A stretch of DNA of 64,000 nucleotides from Crotophaga sulcirostris (GCA_013397455.1 VYZB01000077.1:197635-261634), one strand, 5' to 3'. Positions 27,673 to 41,566 are shown, counted from the first letter of the stretch. The notes: generated by a model from the letters alone, not told the origin. Program-made: numbers and translations.

Positions 27673-29391
27673 CCCTTTGAGGTGCTTAGATATGGAGCAA
27701 TATCAAAAGCCCCAGAGAAATATCTTATGTGGTGTAGTAACCATTGAATTCTGCCTGAGAGTGTGATATATGCGTTGCATTAATGCTCTTGGAAAATCAA
27801 AGAAACTTGTACTCCTAAGCAATTTTAGTATTTTTTTTCCACCAAGTGGAGAGACAGAACTCCCAAAAGGTATCAACAACATCCAAGCACAGAAGAAATG
27901 TAATTTGTCAGACAACAACATTGTGAAATATTTCACAGCTGAAACTATATAGACTTGACAGAAACTGAAGCCAGTTAACACCTCTTATTAGAATTTTATT
28001 TAAGAATAACACTTGGGCAAGGTGTTCTTAGCCCAAAAAAACATGTTCAACATTTCCTGAACCACCATAAAGTTTACCATCCGCCTTCTTGTCCTAACAT
28101 ACCCCCTGCCTCTTGAGAAAATGCAAAGCTACAAGTGAAGATTCGAGCCTCTCTCTGAGTACCAGAGTTCAAGGCATCTATCAGCTACACCGTGTAACAA
28201 AATGCGACACACAGGGACAACTTGCAGTCATACACTAAGTAGTCAATGCTTATTTTGGGCTATTTATAATTCCATCTCTTGTGAAAACAACAGAGCAATT
28301 GATGCAGGGTGAGATTCTGCCGCAGAAATTCATCATCACACCCCTAGTTTGTTCCTAAGTTAATGTCCTACTTGATTCAGATTGAATAACAAATAATGTA
28401 CAGAAAGTTGCATGCCACTCATTAAAAGCTCATGAGCACCTAAATTCACAACAAAACTCAGGTGCTGTGAATTATTCATTTAGCTTAGTTAGTCTATGTG
28501 GCAGCTATCACAAGAGTTTTACTGGCAGTCAAATGTTCTCAAACAGTTACTTGCTGAAAATCCACACTGTGTACTCAGCTAAGATGCAGTTGATATGTAT
28601 TTGGGCACTCCTGTCCAGTTTAGTCCAAAGTGGACTTTGGTTGGCTAACTGGCCTTGGCGAGCACTGTGCGAAGGAATTATTAAAGCTCTAGTATTTACA
28701 TCACCACTACCTGCACTTGATTAATTTTTGGTATTTACTACATCTTTACTTAAATGACTAATCAGAATAAGAATTTTGCAGCCCATTTCGTTCAGACTGA
28801 ATGTGGTGTCTGCTGTTTTGCTGGTGCAGTCTGCTTCTTTGCCAAGATGCTACAATGTCCTTTTTCATGAACACAACAGAAATCAAATGAAACAGGGTCC
28901 AAGGCCACCTAACACTCAGTCCCAAATGCTTTCTCTCCTTCCCGAGTCCATCACATCAGAATTCTGCTTCTGCACGCCAGATGTATGGTCACTATGTAGC
29001 ACACTCACAGCAAGTCCCTCACATGTGGGATGAATGGGACCTGCTGCCCTGGGGCTGCACTGTCAGTCAGAGTTGTCTGCAGTGTTGTAAACGTGAGGTG
29101 GGAAGTAATACTCAACAACTTGCTTAGGATTTCCCTGTGTAAAACAGCCCAGGTAGACTCACTTTTGCAGGAGCTCTGGGCAGAGGAAAGGCATTGAATC
29201 TGCTCCTGCTGAGCCCTGGGAAGATGCCTCACACCTCAGTGTGTCTTTCCTGAGGATAATGGATTGCACTTTTGTACTTCCCACTTGCTCACTGATGATC
29301 ATTATGTAAACTATTTGTGACATTAGCAACAAGACAAAAAAAACAAAACCTAAAAGAACTGTCACTTAAAACTGACAAACCACAGCCATGC
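27673..29391. other. Gene-free stretch
   Basis: Nothing recognised; short unsupported frames only. Confidence 0.5.
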
Positions 29392-29586
29392 NNNNNNNNN
29401 NNNNNNNNNNNNNNNNNNNNNNNNNNNNNNNNNNNNNNNNNNNNNNNNNNNNNNNNNNNNNNNNNNNNNNNNNNNNNNNNNNNNNNNNNNNNNNNNNNNN
29501 NNNNNNNNNNNNNNNNNNNNNNNNNNNNNNNNNNNNNNNNNNNNNNNNNNNNNNNNNNNNNNNNNNNNNNNNNNNNNNNNNNNNNN
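29392..29586. other. Assembly gap (195 N)
   Basis: A run of N. The last bases before it and the first after it share CCATGC, so the gap may hide a tandem repeat or be a false join with overlapping contig ends. Confidence 0.99.
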
Positions 29587-32378
29587 CCATGCATCACTTT
29601 TCCCTTGCCAGGCTGTTAATTGCAAGTTAAAGACCTTCATTAGCCATTTCCCATGGATCCACATGGCGAATCCATGCAATAGAAAAGCAAGGGTGTTGAC
29701 AGATGAAATCTGCCAAATCTCCCTGAGCTGTTCCAGGATTTCTGAGTTCAGCTGCTTGCTCTGTCAGAGATAACCATCCCATGGCAGAGTCAGCAAAAGA
29801 GATGTGCTCAGCCTCAGCTTCTGTAGTCAGCGCCAATGCAGCGTTGTAGGACACAAAGGGCTGTCAGGTGTTTAATCTTACAGACCTCTCCACTGCAAGT
29901 TTTGTTGCTAATCCTTTGCCATGTGTCTGCAGAAGTGGGTGTATTTCATTGTCCACTTGTTTGCTATTAAAATTGCCATTTTCTCACTAGACTACAGATT
30001 GTTGCTTCTTACATATACTTTTTACCCATGTGCAAAGACACTGAATGTAGTGACCAATCTTTAAGTATACACTTCCTCTTCTTTCTACCAGGCTCTTTGC
30101 CAAATAATTACTGAACTTCTAAAGGAACAGGCAATAAAATGTAAGGAGGAAATGCAGGTGAATTCCACATTCTCTTATCCTCCACAGTGATACTATTATG
30201 AGCAGTATACCAGCGTCAGATGCAAAAGAAGTGCTAGGCTCCACATGCCTCTGAAATAAACCTCCAGTCTTGTCTGACAAGGTTACTAATCCCTTTTGCA
30301 ATTTAAGTTCCCTGAACTTCTCCCCACACCCACTCTTTAACCCATTGTTGATGTAGTCCTGATACAAATACAGGAGTGACAGTGGAACATGAATGCCTGT
30401 ACATCCCGATATTTCAAAGTGAACCACTCTTAATCTCAAAGAGTGGCGACTGGCCTCACACACAGAAGCCAAGAGGCTTAAACAGCAAGATATAATGTTT
30501 TGGTAATTGCCAGTTTTCTCAGCAGCATCAGGTGAAGAGAAACGTTTGTCATTTGCTTCAAGAAATCCTCAGCAATCAAAGCCACTGACTGACAGAACTT
30601 GAGAGGCTGCGGTGAAGTCAGCCCTAGTGAAGGACACCGACTAATGAGAAAACACTTGCTGTTAAAGAGCTGGAAAGCAGCTTTTCCAGAACACTTTCAG
30701 CCAGCCTCCTTCTTTGCCAAACACCAAAGAGTTGTAGAGCTTCCTTTTAGAATGGAAAGGAAGTTTTCCACTGAAACCTACTGAGCAGATTGGGAATTAG
30801 TTTATTTGGTTCAGTAGCTAGCTAGTGGCATAGCCTTTTTCTTGAAAAACCTCGAGCCTTCTATCTTCCCTTTTGTTCTTATAAAGCAAGCAAAGCCAGG
30901 CGAGGCAGCCAGGACCTGTGTTGTGATTTGTAATTGTAGGACTGAGAATCTATTTTCATTGACTGGACAACAGACAGAAATGGTGACTCTGCAGCTGACT
31001 CCCAGGACAGTATGTAAGATATGCGTGGCATGCTGTAAGCTTTGTAGTCTCCTTCAGCAGAGGAAAATTCCCTAGATAAGGACATCAGCAGGGAAGGAAA
31101 GGAGGAACTGACTGAAAAATCTTACAGCAGCAGAGGTCCTCAGAGAAAAATAAGTCGTTTGCACTAGGATCTTCTCTTTTGTAAGAAAAATTCTTTTATG
31201 CTAAAACAAAAGAAAGAGTGAACTTTTAAACATCAGAACTTGAATAATTATGCCTAAAGTAAACCTCCACAAGCACAAACACAAACAACCTTACTTCACC
31301 CTGGTCTTTCTGAATCAAGGTATGCCTCAAGGCAGATCTAACATCTACAGAAATAGTGACAGGCAAAGAAAAGGGAGAAACTAACTCTTATCAGAAAGGC
31401 TTAGATGATCAAACAAAAATTTTTCTCATCCCGAAAGGCCAGAACAGAGCTCTCTCTCATTTTACAAAATAAATAGTATTATTACTTAAGAAATGTCTAA
31501 ATCCACAATGATTTACAGGTATCTTACACTATGCACATTGTATCCATCTCATGTCTAAACTGAATAAACTCTAGCAATCAGAGAGACACATCAATTGAAG
31601 GAAAGAATTTGCCAGTTTTCACTTTGCCTGGCAGTTTTTTACGTCTGTTGCATGTCAAAATGTCTCTCTCTGTTTGGATCTCTAAAATTTGCATGACAAC
31701 ATCCTCAGAAAATTAAACTTAATTTCAGGAGTTCATTAAGGAAAAAAAAAAAATCAAATGTGGACTCAGTGCTCTTTGTGCAGACTAGTGTAACACCTGA
31801 ATTCTCTACTTTGTCACTTTGTTAATTCACAAATTCTCTAACTGGTGAACTTTCTAACTTGCACACCTACACACAAAGTAGCTACCGGCTGATAGCAAGG
31901 ATGCTTGTCCTTCCTCCTCCCTCACAGTGTGTGTCCCTGTGCCACACTGGGGACCACAGGAGCCTCCATTGTCCAGCTGCTGACAGAGCCACCCCAGAGG
32001 CCTTTTGGGTAAGCTGGCATACTTCTGCCTTGCATCTTGGGAGGCTGGTCTACACATCTCCATAGGTTAGTGGATTCTGAAGAAACAGACAGATGGTTCC
32101 TCTGCAGGAGACAGGAGCTGCAGGGGACAGCAGGCTGCAGGTGACAAGGACTGCAGAGCAGCCCTTTTCTCTTCTTCCCACTGTATCCTGCTTGAGTGTT
32201 GCTCTCACTGTGCCCCAGTGGCTGCTCCAGCAGGTCAGGCTATGGCACAAGCAGTGTGTTGGGCCAAAGCCAGAGCTGACTGGACAGTCACACTTGCTCT
32301 TTGGCATAGACCAAGCACCCAACAAATCCACTGCTGTGGCGAGTGGAGGTACTGCTATTGCGGCTACCAGAGGTGCTG
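29587..32378. other. Gene-free stretch; GC-richer toward its right end
   Basis: No exon was recognised. 31850-32378 is clearly richer in G and C than its surroundings. It lies directly 3' of the envelope-like remnant on the minus strand, where the end of a provirus (3' untranslated region or LTR) would be expected. I could not identify LTR ends there. Confidence 0.4.
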
Positions 32379-34184
32379 TTATTCCTCTTGCCTCTCCAGG
32401 GATGAGGGCAGGGTGAAGGTTTGGGCACTGACACCCAAATGAGATAATAACTGGTGATACATGCTTTCAACACAGTGAGATACATGATAAACATGGATAT
32501 AAAAACATATTAATAGTAAAACTAATAAAATACAGCACAATAATACAATGATGATACGATGTAACTTAAGAGGTGATATGCTATTTGCAGATGGCACATA
32601 TCTCATAAAAACGTCATACCAAAGATGTCCAGCAGTTTGTTCTATTTCTGTCACAACTCTGGCAATCCAGACAGTATCATGTTTGATAGCAATAGTCACC
32701 TGTTTTTCACAAATAATAGCCTTTTCATATTTGGTGACTAAAGTTTCCAATTCCTCAATTTGAGAATACCCTGTGTCCCATTTTGATCATTGGATCTAGG
32801 TTTCAGGCCAGCGTTCTACCAGTATCAATATGAGATTAGCTTTATGGTCTCTGTAATATTGTCCACAAGTCTCTAGTGACATTACATTGCACAAGCACTC
32901 ATGGGCAGCAGCACTGATTTTATTCCAGTCTTTCCATAATGGAGTTCAGCGTAGGCTGTGTGTACTTTCTAGATGGATATTTACTATGTGTGGAATGACA
33001 GCTTTTGCTCGTTCATCCAGGAGGTCAGTAGTTCCTAAGGAGGGAGAAAAAAGACTTGGGTCTTGGATCACATCAAAGCCAAAGCAATGATTAACTTCAC
33101 TCCCAAAGTATCTACACTTTCCCATATTCCTTTCCCTCAAAAGTGCTGTAAAGTATCCAATGTCTTCCAAGTGATGAGTGTTGAACTCTCATGTGATCTT
33201 CTGGATACTACACTGAGGTGTTCAAAGCATCCTGTTGCTGTGTGTTCAGTGCAAGAGATTCTTCAAACCTCGGTATAGTGGATGACCAGGAGTGTGCCAG
33301 GATTTCAACACTTGCACATTCTGCCATAAGGTTCTTCCACAGTCAGCATCTCATTTTTCCCATCTGAGTTGCTATTTCAGCAAACTCTCCCATTTTTCTA
33401 CTATGGGATCAACAGAGTAAGTGGAAAGTACATTTGACTCCGTACTTGAGACACCATTCCTCTACTATTTTATTTTTTAAATATCACCCATTATGTGACT
33501 GTTTCTCTTTTGGCATTGGCAGCATAGAAAACTATTGGGTTAAACCAGAATCAGAATTAAATCCAATCTGGATGTTTTCTGTGTAGGGCAAACACTACCC
33601 AAACTGCTTGCTAATTCAACACCAATCATAATGAATTTCTGCCTTTCAAAGGTACATATTATGAGTCTGATACAATCTACTTGCCAAGTACCCCATAGGA
33701 CTTTTTATTCCCTAAGGTTTGCTTAGTCTTGACTTTGGACAATACAATCCTTTATTTCATTACCAAATCCACAGGTGATCATTAGCTGAACCTGCTTCAT
33801 GGAAAGTAATGTCCTTAGGAGTACAAATGACCCTTCTTGCAGGAGCAGCTTAGCGACCCCAGAGTGAACCGCAGAGCTAATCTAGCAGGTAATGTCTGGG
33901 CAGGGAAATCTGGACTCGAATCCACCCTATAGGCTGTAGATTTCACTGCATTCTCCTTTTTTCCTAAGCTGTAATTGGTCATCAAGTATTCCACTCAAGT
34001 CAAAACCCTTTTATTCTTTCATGTATGTATAAACCTAAGTGAATCTTTTTATCTATAAATGGTGGCAGAATATGTTTGTGTGCAAAATCTTTCTTCAGGT
34101 TAGACTTAAATTCACATTCCACAGAGCAGCTAGAAAAAGGCAAAACACATAAGTAAAATACAAAATCAAGAGTCTCAGTCTCAT
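32379..34184 (-). pseudogene. Decayed retroviral envelope-like segment
   Basis: On the minus strand several open blocks in different frames follow one another. At 34184-34095 an ATG starts a 29-codon, strongly hydrophobic signal-peptide-like stretch. Around 33170-32799 there is a block open except for one TGA at 32946-32948, with several cysteines and a Trp-rich part. At 32786-32379 a 135-codon block carries a charged, coiled-coil-like part, then a single hydrophobic membrane anchor of about 20 residues (near 32555-32495), and ends in a cytoplasmic tail of about 40 residues. This order (signal, ectodomain, helical stalk, C-terminal anchor) is that of a retroviral envelope protein. At least four stops or frame changes separate the blocks, so it cannot make a full protein. 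The virus family is not recognisable to me, and no gag/pol or paired LTRs are evident. A decayed cellular type I membrane protein remains possible. Confidence 0.42.
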
Positions 34185-36546
34185 CACTGTTGGCTATTAA
34201 ATGTTCTGTAAATGAACTGCTAACCTCGTAAGTCTAATAAGGCCCCTTCTCTCTTCGTTATATTTTGGTAGCATCAACACCTTCATCCTTAAACACTTCA
34301 CTTTTTGTCACTGGCACTGCTGTACAGTATTTTCTGAACCCATTGAGAAGGCTGCATTATATTTTGTAGAGTGAGGATTTCCTATTTGCTGAACAGTCTC
34401 CAAATTTGAAGCAGTATGCAACCCACAAGCCTGTAATTCTTCATTTCTTGGCACAGAAGTCAGAATAAAGATGACAATTTTAACACTGACCCATAGAGAT
34501 GTAAAGCCTGAGTTAAAAGCAAGTTGTTCAGGAATTCCTTTAGAGAAGGAATACATACAAAAGTCCACAAGGACTGCAAAGTACTGAAGTCTCTACATTT
34601 AAATAAATATCCAGTCCTGTTGAGTTACCTGTTAGGTGTTGTTATGAGGAGACTCAACCAGATGTGCTTTTATCCGACCACTCAGGGGTGGAGTTTAGTT
34701 TCTCTCCCTGGTGCAGAGTGGTCGGAGTGCTCTCCCAGGCACAGTTTTCTGATCTGCCAAACATCCCTGAGATCAGTGACTCCCCAGTTCAGCCACCCAG
34801 GAAATGAAATCAGCATCTTCATGCTCTGCAGCTTTCTTTGCATGGCCATCGTATGTAGCCAGGTTTCCAGCAAAACCCCTTGCAGGACAACATGAATGGA
34901 GACCTAGCAGAATAATTTTGCATTTGTGGACACTTCAGCTCCAGCAGGAGCATTGCCTCTCTGTTCTCCCACTTCCAGAAGCAAGTTTAAACTTGGCAGC
35001 CAAATTCCTGCAGTAGTACAAAGTGCTTTTAACAGCAAATCTGAAAGACCACTTAGTCACAACTGGCAGCAGTGGCAGCAGAAAGTTATCATCCCAAAAA
35101 TAAAGACATTAGCTTTGGAAAATTGCTGTTTGAGTTTTATAGATCTGCATTTCCTGGATTCTTTGAATACACGTTTAGCTGTTGTCAGCACCTCAGAGAA
35201 AAATACAGGAATGTTTCCTTCTCATTGCATGGGGCATACAAACACTCTACAGCTCTAATACATCCTTGAGATCCCACACCTGCTAATTAGCAATTACATA
35301 GCCTATTAGCAAGCAGGTGAGTGTCATATTTCAAAAGTAGGAGATGAAAAGTCCTATTGCTGTTAGAATGCTTTTGGAATACCTTCTGTAAAAGTCTAAG
35401 TTTAGATTAATTTGTAATACTTAAAAAAACTATCCAAACTCCATTGTTAGCCAAATTGCCTTGCCAGAACCATTGCAAAGACATTCTGGCTCTACATGAA
35501 GTTAATGGGTTTGTATCAATTTTCACAACGTGGAATTTGTCCAATAGTTGTAAAACAATAGGAAAAGGTGTGTTTTCTTCAGTTTTGAACAGACAGACAG
35601 TGATCAATAAAATCAGACGCAGGAGCCAATTCTGAGAACCTCTAACGTGCATGTTCAAATGACCTGGCTTCGTATTTTCACCAGATTTTTCTGCACCTGA
35701 ATGTTGTACTACTCTAAGTTGTGGCTGCTTAATGCTTCTCAACACAAGGCACAGCTTGCAAGGAGAAATAATTCGTGTCAGTTTTCCCCAGGTCAGAGGT
35801 GTTTGGGATTTTTTTTGTGTGTCTGCATTTTATAAAATTCAGAAAGCTTCAGGTGATCTTTTATCTTTATGGATGAGATCCATACCTGTGCAGAAGGGAA
35901 ATGCAAAGGTCTGATGAAGGTATTCTGTGCAGAAATGGCTTCTACCCCAATGAATACCCTAATAAACTCAACATATTAAGAATAGTTACAGCCTGACCCA
36001 AAAAGGGAGAGTGAAAAGAACACGTGCAGAAGGGTGATTATATCAGGCTGTACAGGAGCCTGAACTGCATCAGCTAGTGCTAAAAAGAAGCTCCAGCCCC
36101 TTTGCTATGCCTGTTGCTAAAGCTTTTATATATACATATATACTCATACACACACATTATTTCTTTAATCGACTATTATTTTTATTTTTTTCATTATGAA
36201 TAAACATGTCTAGCATCTGCTGATTAAAAGAACATTCATTTTTAACTATATGTATCATATGCAAAAGTTGTATACAGAACAAATGTAGTTTAGCAGTTTT
36301 AAATAAAATAAAATTTAAAGAAGGCAGCATTTAAATAAAATACCTGGGATTTGTCTTGAAAAGAAAAACTGAAAGAATGTGTAAAGGCATGTGGCTGGTA
36401 TGGGGGTGGTAACTGATGATAGCAGTAGAAGCAAGAGAAAATGTTTAAAACTAATACTAGGCCTGTAAAAAAGAATTACAAAGTTGCAACTAAAAATAAT
36501 ATTCTTGGATATTTCATTGCAGGACACATTCACAGTAGTATTCCTG
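34185..36546. other. Gene-free stretch
   Basis: A minus-strand frame at 34308-34568 could be part of the same decayed element, but nothing in it is diagnostic. The rest shows no gene. 36120-36160 is a short TA/CA-rich patch. Confidence 0.45.
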
Positions 36547-36577
36547 GCAACAACAACAACAACAACAACAAAAAAAC
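36547..36577. repeat. (CAA)n microsatellite
   Basis: About eight CAA units, then a short A run. Low-complexity DNA. Confidence 0.95.
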
Positions 36578-39500
36578 CCAAACCACAAAAATTAAAGAAA
36601 ATGTTGTTCCTGTTGAATTAAATTATTAGTTAAAAATTAAAGACATGATCTGTGCTTTCACCAGAGCAGCAGCCTTATGCTAAATAGCAACACAGGAGTC
36701 ACTTTGCACTACAAAATGCTTTTATTGCAGCAGCCGCTTTACAGCTTAATGAACTCATCCACTTCTGCAAGGCAGAGTGCCTAGTTTTCTATTATCTCTT
36801 GCTTTCTCACAGCACAAGCACGCTAGGCTGGTACAAAATGTTAATCACAGTTTTTAATTTGAATCGCTATTAGTTTCTTTAATATTCAAAGCAGCCCTGC
36901 GAGAGAGAGAAACAATAGCTCCAAGGCAACAGAAGCTGTTTGCTTCCCTTCCACTGAATAATAATATTTCGCAGCCATACTTTCAGGTTAATGTTGAATT
37001 ATGTGCAGAGATGCTCACAGCTGTTGCTAGACCCAGATGACTCTCAATTTTCACACCAACAGACGACACAACTTCCTCTCACTCCTCCAGTGCAAACGTG
37101 GAGTAGGGGAGAAGGAGAGAGGCATTAATGGGCCCAGGCCCAAGCTGGTGCCTGCACAAGCTGCACCTCCAGCATGCTGGTGGGGCATGCAGCATACATC
37201 AGTGGCAGGACACTCACCGTTGCAGTCAGAGGCCTTGGCATCAAGCTGTGGAGGTGCTTGAACAACCACGTGCAGTATTTGTCCCAATTAGCATACAGAG
37301 CAAGTCCCCTTCTGTGGAGAAGGGATCCTGGACTGCACCCTGCCGCACGCTTCCTCAGTGGCCTGGCATCAATGCTGTTGCTTTTTCTTACAATTCTGCT
37401 TGCAAGATGTTAATCACTTTCTGAGTTAATTAGCCTGGTTTCAATTACTAGGATAACACCTCATTTTAAGCAAGAGAGTAATTCTCTTAATTTCATTACT
37501 GTATGGATAAATCTCCTGCCTAACAATTCCTGAAAAACTTGGCCTGATAACGTATCCATTGTAAGTGCTGACCAAGAATCAGAATCCCAACAAATTATAA
37601 TGTTACAAAGACTTTCCAGTTCTATCTATTCCAAGTTTCATAGAATTTTTCAAGGCTCTCAGCCCATCTTTTCCTCAGAGTATACCTGTGACATGACACA
37701 GTTTCACTGTACAACGATGCAGAGAAAAACTCTGCCTGCTGCAGGAGAAGAAACACACGTGATCAGTTTGGGAACTACCATCTTCATTTAGGTTTCTTTT
37801 CACAGGGAGTGTAGGAAGGTGCTGATTCAGTCAGTGGGAAATCCTGCAACAGAACCTGCTTCAAAACTTTAGCTTGTATGGAATTGAGTGACCTTGAGTC
37901 ACTTGACTACGAAAAAACTCCTCTGTGCTGTGGGAGTATTTTACATAGTAAGTCCTGTATTAAGGGGAGGTGGGGAAATTTGCTAATGTGTGGAGAGATC
38001 CGCAGGAAACAGGAGACCTTGAAATGGGGAGTTTCCTGGAAAAATTAAGGTAACAGAATTTGTCTTCAGGACAGATTCTTGTTCAGGTGTTCAAATTCTG
38101 TGGAAAGGTCAAGGGAGTGTTCAGGTCTCCTGCATACCATTTTATGACAGCAAATGATACCCCAGGAGGCAAAAAACTAATTAATCTATAACTAGTGGTC
38201 ACTAATATTCCTGATTACATAAAGGACTGATTTCCACACAGTTTAAACAGGTATTTCTCCTTTCAGCTTCAGTTTTTTAACTCAAACAATTTTCAGGAAA
38301 GACACTGTCAATACCACTAAATGTTGATCATGACAGTGACCGTGACATGCAATGCCACTCAAACGTGTGCTTTTTTTTGTGTTCCTTCACTTAGATGGCA
38401 GTAAGCTTACAGGATGCTCAGAAACTGAATAAAAATTTCTGTTCAGCAAAGCAAAGATTTCTGCAGATTTGGTGAAAATGCCTATACTGCACTGCTCAAA
38501 AGGTGAGTACGTGATTGGGTTACTGAAGACTGAATCGTAAGGCTGTAGTGGAAAGGGGCACATTAAAAATGATTGACAACCCTTCCTGATTTGAGTTTAT
38601 AACTACACATGCAGCCTTAATATTCTTCTAGCACTGCTTGGAATTTTTGCATAAAATTTCTTGCAGCAGAGACTTTTGGTTGCTTGACAGATTCAAACTG
38701 ACAGTCTACAGGTGAAAGGCTTTCTGCCATGTTACTAGTCTTTTGAGTCACTCAAGAGCATGGTGACAAGTGCATATTATGTGTAGGCACTTATCTTATC
38801 AAGGGCCAAGCCCTTGGTAAAATCCTTCAAAAAAATGGCTTCTTTGACTTAAACAAGTTCGTGTCATGCTTAAGGATGTGTAGAATTTGGTTCCAAGTAC
38901 AGAGTTTCCCTTCACGTTTGATTGCTCATTTTTTATTCAGCAAGATAATAGCCTGTCAATCATCAGGAAGGATAAGCTATCCTAGCAATTCAATTCAGAG
39001 AGCAGTTGTTGATTTTACAAAGTGAGACACTAACTTGCAGCCAACCTCCTTTTATTCCAGGGTCGATACTAAGATTGGAAAAGTTATAAAGAATTTAAAG
39101 CCAGAGCATATTCCATTTCTTTTTTGAACATTTTAGTATTTATCTCACCTGTTTAAATAGTCAAATATTACTTTTTTTTTCCCAACAGAAATGAACAGAG
39201 TGAAAACAATATGAAGCATGCAGGCAACATTGTGCAGTTTGCTTTCATGTGCATCAATATCTCCTGAAGGGTATAATGCTCTCTTGACAACTCAAAAAAT
39301 GTACCCTGTAGGATATGATAAGTTCCATTATTTAGTATATATGCACTTATAAAGTAGCAGGTCCTGGCTTGTGCAAAAAGCCCTGCTGTTCTGCAGTAAC
39401 TAAATCCCACTCCCAGAAAAAGGGCAAAACCCTCACCCAATGGGGAGGCCTTTACTTCAACTCCAAGTGTGCAAATTGCTTTACAGTTTCAAGGGAAAAA

Positions 39501-41397
39501 TGGAAATGGGAATACTCACAACTTCCTGTGAGGGATTTAAGACCAAGAATTTGGAAAATTTGGTAGCATAGAAAGATAACAGTCATCTTGGAGTTTGGAT
39601 CTTTTGATATTTATTTATTCTTGCTAGAAAAATTTAGATGAAGTCACAACCCTGCAGAGAGGAAGATACTGGGTGTTGGCTGGCAATAGCCACTCCAGTT
39701 TGGCTGAGGAGTGACACTGCTGTTCCTCAGTTGCACAAGTCTACAGTGCTTCCTATAAATGCCCTCTGGGAAACTAGAAAACCATCCAGTAAGACTGAAA
39801 GGTTTCTACCTGCTTACAGTGAACATTAGGGCAATGACCCTAAAAATATATTGCTATAGTCTTCGATTAGCCTCTTAACCTCCAGACTGAGACTGAAAAT
39901 AGAGAAAACAGTCACTGAAAGAGTCAGTGATTTAGTTTGGAGATTGCATCAATGTACTTACGTTAGGATCTTCTTAATATAATAACACAGCCACATACTT
40001 TATCATGGAGGAAAATAAGATAGTTCAATTTGCTTACCACCTTATATCTCACAGAACTGCGATCAATGTGATGCTCCTTAGAAAAGTGTGAGATCATTGC
40101 AAAAAAAAGTTGAATTTGTTGTCAAATCCTTGTAACATCAATTTAGATATCCAAACAATGTATACGATGAAGACCCATCAAAATTAGGCATCTGGGTCTA
40201 TTTTCAGCAAAATCTCTGAATTTGTTATACATCTTACTGTGTCATGCTATATGATTTTTGAGCTGTTAATGCTTTGAAATGTGAATTACAGTGGAAATTG
40301 CAGTGGAAAATAAGAATTAATTCAGTCTGCCTGCCATCGTTAGCAGAAAGCTATCTCACACTGCACCGAACAAGTCCCCTCATTGTGAAGGATTTCTGGG
40401 TTGCCCTTTGGAGATGTCGGACAATCGCACAGCAGAATGAAGGGATTCTGAGTCACTTTCTTGGGACTAGTTGCTTAGTAGGTGCTTTGGATCTGGCATG
40501 ATTCACATTTCAAAGAACCCTTAAAATATTATTTTACTAATTTCATAAATATCTATACAGTGCCCAGCAGGGAATCAACAGTCCTGATTACAAGCTACTT
40601 ACAGAATGCACCACTGCAAGTATTAAAAAAACAGATAATTATAATTGTAATTGCTGAATACCTTGAACTTATGGTAATTTTAGCACTTTTCATAGAATTA
40701 TGGTGTCTTAGTCATCCTTGTATTGACAGAATGTTTGGAGAAAGCCTCCTCTTTCAAATAAACCTAATATTAGCAACTTACCCAATGATATTGCAATGTT
40801 GTGTCTACAAGTATTTCAAATATCTTGCATTTGATTGTATATTTTATGTAACTGTTTAACCCACCTGTACTTTCTTCCTTATTCTCGCCCACATTTCCAA
40901 AATTGAAATTATATTCATCATTTTATCTGATATTTTCTCCTCCTGAACACTGATTTTGGGGTGAAGAAGTAACTATCACAAGGATTGGCTGTAACTACTG
41001 ATGGAGTAGCAGTGAAACAGGGAGGAACCGTGTTTCCACTCCCATCATGGCAGTGACAGTGACTGTGGAATTTGCAGAGTGCTGCCCTTCTGGTAAATCC
41101 AGAAGAAGGCACTCCCTCCTGTTGCTCTCCTGGCCCACTCACAGAAATCCAGGCTCGGCATTGTGAAACAAATAACTTTTGTATCAAATATTTGCAGAAG
41201 AACAAATACTAACCTGGATGGAAATATCATTTCTTTATTTTATCACTGACTTCTCATCTATACTTAAATAATTTGCATTATGACTGTCATAAGATTGGCA
41301 TATATGAAAATACATATTGATGAGTATGTCCAGTTCTAAGCTTCAGTCAGATTTGGAGACACTGAACACCTCTACTATGGCTTATCACAAGTTGGCA
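36578..41397. other. Gene-free stretch
   Basis: No gene recognised. 37080-37400 is GC-richer with overlapping frames on both strands, but it has neither a family match nor a convincing pair of splice sites. The frame at 40482-40859 (plus) is hydrophobic but matches nothing I know. Confidence 0.5.
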
Positions 41398-41502
41398 CGC
41401 CAGCTTCAGGATGTCACTAAAACATGCCTTAAATTTTGGTCAGCCCTGAAGCAGTCAGGCAGTTGGATTAGATCATTGTTTTAGGTCCCTTCCAGCAGAA
41501 AT
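41398..41502 (+). mobile_element. CR1 LINE 3'-end fragment
   Basis: GGATTAGATCATTG followed by AGGTCCCTTCCAGCAGAA is the diverged plus-strand form of the CR1 3' end (GGACTAGATGACC...GGTCCCTTCCAACC). The 5' limit is uncertain because the upstream part is strongly diverged. Confidence 0.65.
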
Positions 41503-41566
41503 ATTCTATTCTATTCTATTCTATTCTATTCTATTCTATTCTATTCTATTCTATTCATTCCATTCT
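41503..41566 (+). repeat. (ATTCT)n pentanucleotide array grown from a CR1 tail
   Basis: About eleven ATTCT units followed by CATTC variants, directly on the 3' end of the CR1 copy. CR1 elements end in short ATTCTATG-type repeats, so this array is most simply an expansion of that tail. Confidence 0.95.

Noticed and set aside
33840..33935. tRNA-like B-box (GACTCGAATCC)
   Set aside because: No A-box at the right distance and no cloverleaf can be drawn.
37037..37424. GC-richer block with frames on both strands
   Set aside because: The frames on both strands are equally open, there is no recognisable protein, and no good acceptor-donor pair.
40482..40859. 125-codon hydrophobic plus-strand frame
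   Set aside because: AT-rich composition explains the hydrophobic residues. There is no family match or splice context, and it does not resemble a junctophilin tail.
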